From Halichondria panicea (lineage: Eukaryota; Porifera; Demospongiae; Suberitida; Halichondriidae), in the NCBI RefSeq assembly GCF_963675165.1, contig NC_087388.1, forward strand, positions 5,985,651-6,049,650: DNA of 64,000 bases, given 5' to 3'. Below, piece after piece: positions 57,401-64,000 of the stretch. Numbering within the stretch: position 1 is the first letter of the stretch; the number at the start of each line of letters is the position of its first letter. The notes below the pieces were generated by a model that was given only the letters and a program-made list of their open reading frames with translations, was not told the DNA's origin and ran no database searches. Position numbers and translations under genes: made by a program.

Positions 57401-58383
57401 GTTAACAACTTCTGAACGTATTGCGTGAGATCATATTGTTCTTGTTTTTCAAGATTTATAATCGTGTTTGTAAGTAAGCTACAAAATTTCGAATGGATTT
57501 TGCGAGTTTCTTTATTTAGGGCTTTCATGAAGAAGCTTACAGAAATTTCTGTCGGTGATACTGTATCACTACAAGCAGTATCACGAGTGCATCTTTTAAT
57601 TTGAGGTGGCTTGGAGCTTAAACACTTATCTCTGCCAGTGACATGACCCAAGATGGTACACTCTCCACAGCCGCATTGGAAGTTAAAAAATGTCAGATGA
57701 TCAGAAGTCGTGAGTGATCCAGTTCCAGATGAGCTTGTACTGGCAGATCTTGGTATTAACTCTCCACCTGCTTAAGCGAACATTTATTGGAGGCACATGT
57801 AATTAAATCTCACTCCAAGATAATTATGTACAATGGTATAACTTTATATTATTATAGTTGCATTTATAGCAACAATCCTCTGTAGTTCTACTGGAACTTC
57901 AGTTTCTGCATGCAATTGCAATACAAGTGTGTTTTTGGCTTACGGTATACGCATGCACATTTTATAGCATAAACTACTGGTTACAGCTACTGCATGGATC
58001 ACACACACATATACATATATACCTGCTGAGTTTGCTTCATCAACTGTCTGATGTCTGTCTGTTACAGCTTCTAACTCCTTGTACTTATCTGTAAGTACTG
58101 AGAGAAGCTCGTCATCATGTCGCTCATTCCTTTCCCGAAGTATTGTAATGAATTTATCGTAAGTTCCCGGAAAACTTTTTACTTTTGCCTGCAATACAAC
58201 CACTAGCATCCTGGCTTTATCCGTATTCGTCTTGTCAAGCTGAATGATTTTCTGATTTGTTTCGTCTGATATCAGATGGTTTTGAAACATAACTCCAGCG
58301 AGTCCTCCTGGATCTGAAGCAAAGTCAGCAACTAGCTGCTCGTTGCAGCTCACTAATACATCGTAACCAATATTTGTTGTCAT
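54431..58383 (-). pseudogene. Gene F: CARD2-WFNY-ankyrin-TM-beta gene broken in the middle
   Basis: Exons: CARD2 58383-58023 (MTTNIGYDVLVSCNEQLVAD); WFNY 57767-56848 (NNFCSWFNYSLISEIRKEN, CTELVFRVPACFSH); ankyrin 56743-56238; linkers 56185-56090 and 56016-55718; short exon about 55525-55465; TM/beta 55393-54431 (ECPVVLVVFDNVDEYKSF, SSYYFIRVHI). The first two exons have exactly the length and phase of their homologues. The ankyrin exon is 29 nt shorter than in E; the loss after FANIP shifts the frame and a TAA follows (SQDKH). In the TM exon, TGTCGATGC of E/G reads TGTCAATGA, a stop before TM1. The 5' half could still make a soluble CARD2-WFNY-ankyrin protein of about 595 aa. There is no Death cassette. 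Confidence 0.75.
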
Positions 58384-58399
58384 ATTGCACCTCTCACAG

Positions 58400-59189
58400 A
58401 CCTGCCATGCAAGTGAAGCATTCTTGTATTTATCAAAATAATGTTGTCTCAATAATATAAATACCTTACTCACTTGCATACAGTCTTTGCCAGATTGATA
58501 TAGAGATTCTAATGGAGTAGCTAGCTCCAATGCACACTATTAGTATATCCCAAAAAGAGTATAGTATATTCATTACAGGGGATTGTCAATACATGTCATG
58601 CAGTCATGAGATTGACTCTGAGAGCTTATTCACTGCTACACCTGCACTGCACATGCATGTTGCATAAAGGCTCCATGTGGAATGCACAATTCAATAAAAT
58701 AGTTAGGACATGTCTCACAGTATCACTAATACTCCTAGCTATAGCTGACAACGTCCAATCAGATTGTTCGATTCTTGGAACTCTTCTGTACACACTCTTT
58801 AAGTTTTAAATAGAGACGTCAGTTGAGGTGGGGTCCAAGTTCACTCCGACTGAATTTCTCTGTCGATGATATTAATTATACAGACACCGAGGTGCTTGTC
58901 AAGACCGGAACTGTGCAGATAACTTGCTACAGCAGATGCCACACCTGCATGCTTAGAATGACATTCATTAGCTGAACACAAACACTACTCCTCCATAACC
59001 ACTACAATATTATCAGGGCCTATAATTATGTATGTGCAGTCAAGTGTTCCAGCCTCCTCTGACTACAAGCTAGGGAAATCCCCTACAGTCAAGCATCATG
59101 CAATTTATTGCCTCAATGTGACGGATTGTAATTACATGTACATGAAAGCTGGTGGACTTGCTGTATTATACCTCATCACAAATACATCA
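58400..59189. other. Gene F upstream region; no further gene recognised
   Basis: In frame upstream of the CARD2 ATG, the stretch LAWQVCERCN is conserved with gene H and partly with A. Either the real start is further upstream or this is a conserved 5' splice-acceptor region (CATGGCAG/GTCT). No other coding signal. Confidence 0.4.
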
Positions 59190-59545
59190 GAATCAGTATA
59201 ATTGTAGAGGGCATCCGAGTGATTGTTTCCTTTCTATAAATATGCAAGTTTCCAATCCTCTGACCATTTGTACGGCCATATCTGTTGAGAGTATACCCAA
59301 GTTTTCACCCGTTTCGTCTATAACCAGAACTTCTTTGTCTTCTCTTTGATTCTCTTGCCTCTTTGGTTCGTCTTCTTGATCAGTCAAGATTTGCCGACAT
59401 CTCCTCTGTTTGTTACTAGCAGTGAGGTTGAGATGGAGCGTGTGGAGGCGAGTAGTGTGTGGGCGTGGAGTGGGTTATGATGGAACAGTGAACAGTGACC
59501 GTATGATCCATCGGCTGCTTGAGTGGTATGAAGTTGTAAATAACA
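59190..59545 (-). pseudogene. Exon resembling the N-terminal domain of translation initiation factor IF-3
   Basis: The minus-strand ORF reads CRQILTDQEDEPKRQENQRE then DKEVLVIDETGENLGILSTD and MAVQM, the signature of the IF-3 N-terminal domain (V.LID..GE.LG..S...AL), probably a mitochondrial IF-3. A donor-like GTCAGAGG follows QM. The upstream part (HTLHLNLTAS) is duplicated at 46.6 kb. I find no exon for the C-terminal domain on either side. It may be an isolated or retroduplicated exon or a relic. Confidence 0.5.
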
Positions 59546-59669
59546 GCAATTCTTAATAATTCTATAAAAATGGTACAAATCCTACATGTACAAATAATTT
59601 TGAAGCAACTCCATTCGTTTTTTCTTGAGTTAATTTTATATCAATGTCAGTTCTATATACTCACGTTAA

Positions 59670-61924
59670 TTACATGACACGAACTCTATTGCTACTTTTT
59701 AGCTTCTTAATGTATAAGATTGCCACGGGCACTAAAAGCAACAGAACAAATACTGTAATCAGTAGTATCAGTAGTAGCCACAAAGCAAATGATGAGAATA
59801 TTGAATACGAATACTGGATTTCTGATTTCCTTACTACATCACTAGTGTTTCGTTTGGGAACAACTCCTATGATACACAATTCTGGTCTGTTCACAAAACT
59901 GTCGAAGTTGTGATTGCACTCTGTTATAGTTGTTATTGAGCAAAGGCTTGTAAACGAGCTAGTTGAGTATTCCTCATTCCGACCATTGATACGATATGTT
60001 ATGTTGCTCATGACATGTGAGTTGGCTTTAAAATGGACGCCAAAAAAATAATAACTATTTTCTGCAAGCATGATACCGATCGGGTAATTATCATTTTTAA
60101 TGCAGTACTCCATATAGGTGAACATCCAAGATCCATTGTGCAAAAAGGATTTGTATTCATCGACATTGTCAAAAACTACCAAAACAACTGGGCATTCCGA
60201 GCTTTTATAGTCTGCTGCTACTTGAATTTGCAACCTCAGAGAAACGTTATATGGTGCATAGAGCTCATAAATTGGAGTATTTTCTTCTGGAGTGAGTATT
60301 CCTTCCTCGTATATTGTGGTATTTTCTTTTCTGATATCATCACAATTGTTGATGTTGAAGTGAATTGAGATGTTAGTATTAGTGATCTCATTGATTGCTA
60401 GCTGCTTTACATTCGGTCCGACTCGAGCTATAGGTAGTACTGATTGCTGGATCAGTTGAGTGATATGTACTGAACCATCAAAACTTTCTGATTCTTGGTC
60501 TATGAGTATTGTGGTGAAGATTGTTGTAACAGCAAAAATGAGTGTGAAGATAGTAATCATATAAAAGAAAAACAATTTATTATATTTTCTCCTCTCCTTG
60601 CTAGTAAAAAATGAGCGACGTGGAGTTGGATGATTCTTATCGAATGATGGATGGATTGTAGTCGGAGTGCAGCATCGACACAGTATCTATATAATAGTAT
60701 AGTCCAATGAAAGGGAATGTACATTATTATAAATGAGGTTAGCCTCAGACACTGCATGCGTGCAATAGCTATAATTATGTAATTACCTTGGACATCCAAA
60801 CGTCACTGTGGTTGTTAACAAAGTCGAGGCATCTGGCCTTTATGGTATCCTGCTGCATGTACAGTTAATAGAGTATCACCAGTATTATTATACTGGCTAC
60901 TAAAGTTTAGATCATAATTATTTGTCACACATCAGTTGTGCAATTAATTGTGGGAGAACCGCAAACATTTATCTACTACATCTTACCTGCTTTGAATCAG
61001 TAATTATAAGACCATCCTTATCAGAGTTTGAATCATTGAATTGTGTGCGGAGTTCATTTATGACTTCTGAACCTCGCGGCAAGGTAGTAGAGTTCTTTAC
61101 AGGAGAACAAACATGTGGAGGATCCTTTCTAGGATTTGTAATGTACTCGGAATCTGTTGTCTCATCAATAATTATTGGTTGACTTGACTCTGAATCATCA
61201 CCCCGAACATTTCTTGATCGTATGGTACGGCCATGCAGTTTAGCCCGGCTTTGATCTGCATGCATGCACGAATATACATTATCAAGGGCATATAAAAGAA
61301 GAGAGGGCAGCAATAGCGAAACAGCGTGGGCGGATGAATGTGCACTATAGATAGTGAGCTGCTCTCTTATAATTATACGCCTTTGGTATTATACCAGTGA
61401 GCATATCAACCTACATAATAAGCTGGAATTGGGAGCATCCACTGTAGATGCATCAGTTGTTGAATTTCCACCATCTTTTTGAGTACTGGTGGATTCATCT
61501 GCGAGCACGATGTTATACATGCATGCATGCATGTGCGGTCAAAATCATTGAGGAATGTTTTACCTACACTTGGTGACATTGCATCTGTTATCCTGTGTAT
61601 GTGTTCATCTGACTGAGAAATTAGACAAACGTTGATTGTTGGAATGTTGGCAAATATTTCATCGCACTCGACCAGCACTCTCAACACTTCTTGATGTTGC
61701 TTTTGATATGCAATGTCAAAGGCAGTTAATCCAACGTTATTTCTAGCGTTGACATCACTGATCATGAGCTTAAGAAGATATTCGGCAGCTCCTTCGTTGT
61801 TGAATCGAGCAGCTATGTGAAGAGGTGTGTCTCCATCTTCATTCACAACTGAGATATTATGATGGTGTGTTTCGACCAATTGGGTGACTAAGAGTCCCCA
61901 CTTTGACCAGTCCCAGCGACAGCA
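59670..61924 (-). CDS. Gene G: 5'-truncated ankyrin-TM-beta gene, otherwise open
   Basis: Exons 61924-61564, 61498-61415, 61255-60987, 60852-60787, 60686-59670 (1797 nt) join without a stop. The ankyrin exon begins in the middle of the first repeat (CCRWDWSKWGLLVTQLVET) where a foreign repeat joins, but the junction forms a good acceptor (TTTGTTTTTACAG). Linkers (DESTSTQKD; DQSRAKLHGRTIRSRN), the 66-nt exon (ARCLDFVNNHSDVWMSK) and TM/beta exon (ECPVVLVVFDNVDEYKSFLH, NSYYFFGVHFKANSH, LCIIGVVPKRN, TM2) are intact. The TM exon has the same length as in E. No CARD or WFNY exon is found upstream within the window. Either a pseudogene by truncation or transcribed from a new 5' exon. Confidence 0.7.
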
Positions 61925-61929
61925 CTGTA

Positions 61930-62160
61930 AAAACAAACGTGTTACCGTAACACACGTGTAGCGTGTCACATGTGTGCTAAATTGCTCTACGTATGTCAAA
62001 TCAGCACATTAGTAAGTATATGCGTGCTATTTTAGCCCACTGGTACCACTTTAACCCATGTGTATGTGTGTTACACATGTGCTAATTGACCCAACGTGTG
62101 TTATATAAGCACAGTAGTAAACTACATGTGTGCTATTTCAGCACTGGTATTACAGCAATA
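61930..62160. repeat. Diverged tandem repeat of CACATGTGTGCTA units at the gene G breakpoint
   Basis: Two copies of about 105 bp (CACATGTGTGCTAAATTG..., AGCACA(T/G)TAGTAA, GTGCTATTT(T/C)AGC). They begin exactly where the ankyrin exon of G is cut. Confidence 0.6.
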
Positions 62161-62474
62161 GAATGTGGTATATTACGGTTTATAATCAAGTGTAGTGATA
62201 ATTGTAGTGATATTTGAGCCATTTCTGAGAGTGAGTAGCATCACTAACTTGATTAGTAAATTATTATGGCATGTGAGCACTGATCTAAGTCAACATAAGA
62301 AAGTTTGGATCATGTCTAATTATAGATATCTTGCTGACAGGTGGTACAGTCTTTATCCTTCATAAAAGAGCAAGAGAAGACCATTGAGTTCTCATTTATA
62401 AAGTATTTTGTTTGTTGGCTGTTTTAAATCTTTTTTTAGCTTTTCTATATAAAGCCCAGTGCAGAAGTTGCTAC

Positions 62475-62484
62475 GCGCATGCGC
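62475..62484. promoter_or_regulatory. NRF1-like palindrome GCGCATGCGC
   Basis: A perfect core of the NRF1 recognition palindrome, in a region with a duplicated segment downstream that may be leader exons. It is the copy most plausibly outside a transposon. Function unproven. Confidence 0.35.
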
Positions 62485-62574
62485 AGTTTCTAGTTGCTAT
62501 AGCTCCTTCGCAGCTGGATTCTAGAACAAAAGCAGAAGAGTCAAAAGCAGTCTAAAGGATACCACCAAGGACCA

Positions 62575-62905
62575 AGAGTTGTTTAAAAGCTGAAAGAGCT
62601 GAAAGAGGATGGTGCCAAGACCAGGGTAGCAAGTGGTGAGTTTCTCCAGACAGTTGTTCTGGCTAGCTGTACACAACAGTACAAAAATAATAATACCTAT
62701 ATTTATACTTCGCAGCTGCAGCTTGTAGCCTATACTACTAAGATACTACTAGGAGACTACACTATAGAGTGTCTAAAATAAGGAGGGACCAGGAGTTAGT
62801 TAAAAGCTGAAAGAGGATTGTTTCATGACCAGACTCGACTGCATGGAGTAAAGCAAGTGTTTTTCTAGGTGAGTTTCTCCAGGCAGTTGTTCTGGCTATA
62901 GCTGT
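62575..62905. repeat. Duplicated leader-like segment
   Basis: TTTAAAAGCTGAAAGAG...GTGAGTTTCTCCAG(A/G)CAGTTGTTC occurs at 62582-62665 and again at 62790-62892. Each copy contains a possible donor (GTGAGT), like duplicated first exons. Confidence 0.5.
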
Positions 62906-62948
62906 TGACTGAAAATGATAATACCTACCTGTTTGTATTAATGGCAGG

Positions 62949-63080
62949 CATTGACGGAAAAAGGCTATGGTTATTTGTGGATGACTTTGACGAGCTGTAT
63001 ATATAGTTCCAACCCAGTGGACAGGCTTCAGCACCTTGTTCATGTTCACACCCAACTGTACTTCGGCACTCAACTAGATA
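62949..63080 (+). other. Possible exon of unknown gene
   Basis: Acceptor AATGGCAG, open reading ALTEKGYGYLWMTLTSCIYS then SNPVDRLQHLVHVHTQLYFG, and a GTAAAT donor. No family recognised. Lies downstream of the duplicated leader-like segments. The rest to 64000 shows only a TAGCCTCGATTTCATGCC element end at 63473 and short ORFs. Confidence 0.3.
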
Positions 63081-64000
63081 TGGTAAATCATTCTATTTGT
63101 ACTATAAAATTAGCGACCCATTCCATAGCAGTGCATATATCCATTCCACGTGGCTATAATAAAATTAATTGTACAGCTCCAATGGTAGAACTATAATTAT
63201 ACTTGCCAGTTTTAAAGCATTCCCTTTTGAATACGTTTGCGTAGCTGATTAGTTAGCATGTGTGTGTGAGCGACCATAACCAACCAACAAGCTAAAATGT
63301 ATGCTGCTACTGCTGATACATATTGGGTACAGATATATAATAGATAGATCACAATTAGTCTTGGCTCTATAACAGTAATATTCGAGGCAACCAGGTCACT
63401 GTAGCGTTGTTAGCTCCACCCTATTCTAAGAACTATAAACACTCTTTTAGAATAATTATTCTAACAATTGTATAGCCTCGATTTCATGCCGCGCGTTGTA
63501 ATTCTAACCTAAGCGCCAGAAAATATGTACCGTGTGAGGTGCAAAATTTTGTGTTTTTCGAGGCCAAGTAAAAACTGCACCCACTGGTATTTCATTCTTG
63601 GTAGGTGGTTTCCTGTCATTGAAACATTACAACTGCGAGCATCTATTCTGAAGGCAAATAGCACTCGCGAAATGTTCTCGATATACATGTACGGTACTCG
63701 GTGCTCAAATTGAGCAAAGCAAAAATTGGGACTTGCCCCTTTATTGTAGGTAGTAGGGAGACACTGTGTGTAATTATTATGTGCCTTTTATTTAAACAAA
63801 AGGTGATTGCGTATGTTTTGATAGCCCATAATTATGACATAAACAACAATTGGAGTGGCATGGTCATCACATCAATATACATAATTATGTTGCATGGTCT
63901 TCATTTGTCTCCATTTCGATCCTTTGTAGGCATGGCTCTATCCTGAAATTTCATCACCGAAGACGATTGCCAAGAAGGCCGTACCTGCCTCTGCATGTTG

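Noticed and set aside
16477-58383. NLR (NACHT) genes
   Set aside because: CARD plus ankyrin invites this call, but no Walker A/B of a NACHT is present in any family member; the only P-loop seen belongs to a RecQ-like fragment.
1-64000. tRNA or rRNA genes
   Set aside because: I saw no convincing A/B-box cloverleaf or rRNA core sequence on reading; a covariance-model scan would settle this.

Overview
This is an AT-rich, intron-rich animal genome window. The signs are short exons with GT..AG introns in conserved phases, death-fold domains (CARD-like and Death), ankyrin repeats, non-LTR retrotransposon remnants and dense small inverted-repeat DNA transposons. The mix of death-fold/ankyrin genes, tiny introns and MITEs best fits a demosponge such as Amphimedon. 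That is a judgement from style, not a database match.

The main content is a cluster of about a dozen related multi-exon genes, gene fragments and pseudogenes on both strands. Intact members encode an unusual receptor-like protein. It has a cytoplasmic N-terminus (a CARD-like domain, then optional uncharacterised domains, ankyrin repeats and a Death domain), a first transmembrane helix, a roughly 230-250 residue glycosylated cysteine-containing ectodomain, and a second hydrophobic helix near the C-terminus. There are three ectodomain subtypes (alpha, beta, gamma) with the same motif order. They are joined to two CARD-like types and to different middle modules.

Layout: 0-3 kb, broken alpha gene A (CARD/Death chimera) abutting gamma-gene fragment D. 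3.4-9.6 kb, gene E (minus), apparently intact, 10 exons, 1249 aa: CARD1-WFNY domain-ankyrin-Death-TM-beta. 10-11 kb, last exons of an unrelated minus-strand gene (R). 11.4-16.1 kb, Death-TM-alpha pseudogenes B and C. 16.5-19.0 kb, gene I (plus), intact, 545 aa: CARD2-TM-gamma. 19.1-22.1 kb, displaced copies of R exons and pseudogene H. 23.7-26.6 kb, nested DNA transposons and a Crypton-like recombinase relic. 27.6-29 kb, broken gene J under nested insertions. 30-34 kb, transposon-rich. 34.1-35.7 kb, gene K (one TM plus Death domain). 37-38.7 kb, gene L (gamma, frameshifted). 39.2-40.8 kb, gene P (CARD1-TM-alpha, frameshifted). 41-45 kb, two non-LTR retrotransposon relics and a large inverted repeat. 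45.1-46 kb, head-to-head CARD-only ORFs N and O. 47.9-50.5 kb, more transposons. 50.6-53.8 kb, gene M (plus), intact, 846 aa: CARD1-ankyrin-MID-TM-gamma. 54.4-58.4 kb, gene F (CARD2-WFNY-ankyrin-TM-beta, broken in the middle). About 59.3 kb, an exon resembling initiation factor IF-3. 59.7-61.9 kb, gene G (beta, 5'-truncated but open). 62-64 kb, mostly repeats.

Inferred logic: the ectodomain senses something outside, and the cytoplasmic death-fold domains assemble a CARD- or Death-type signalling platform. CARD-only ORFs and truncated members could act as decoys. A second theme is a large swarm of TAG...CTA-ended elements with 9-10 bp target duplications, down to 34 and 44 bp in length. Some carry the palindrome GCGCATGCGC.
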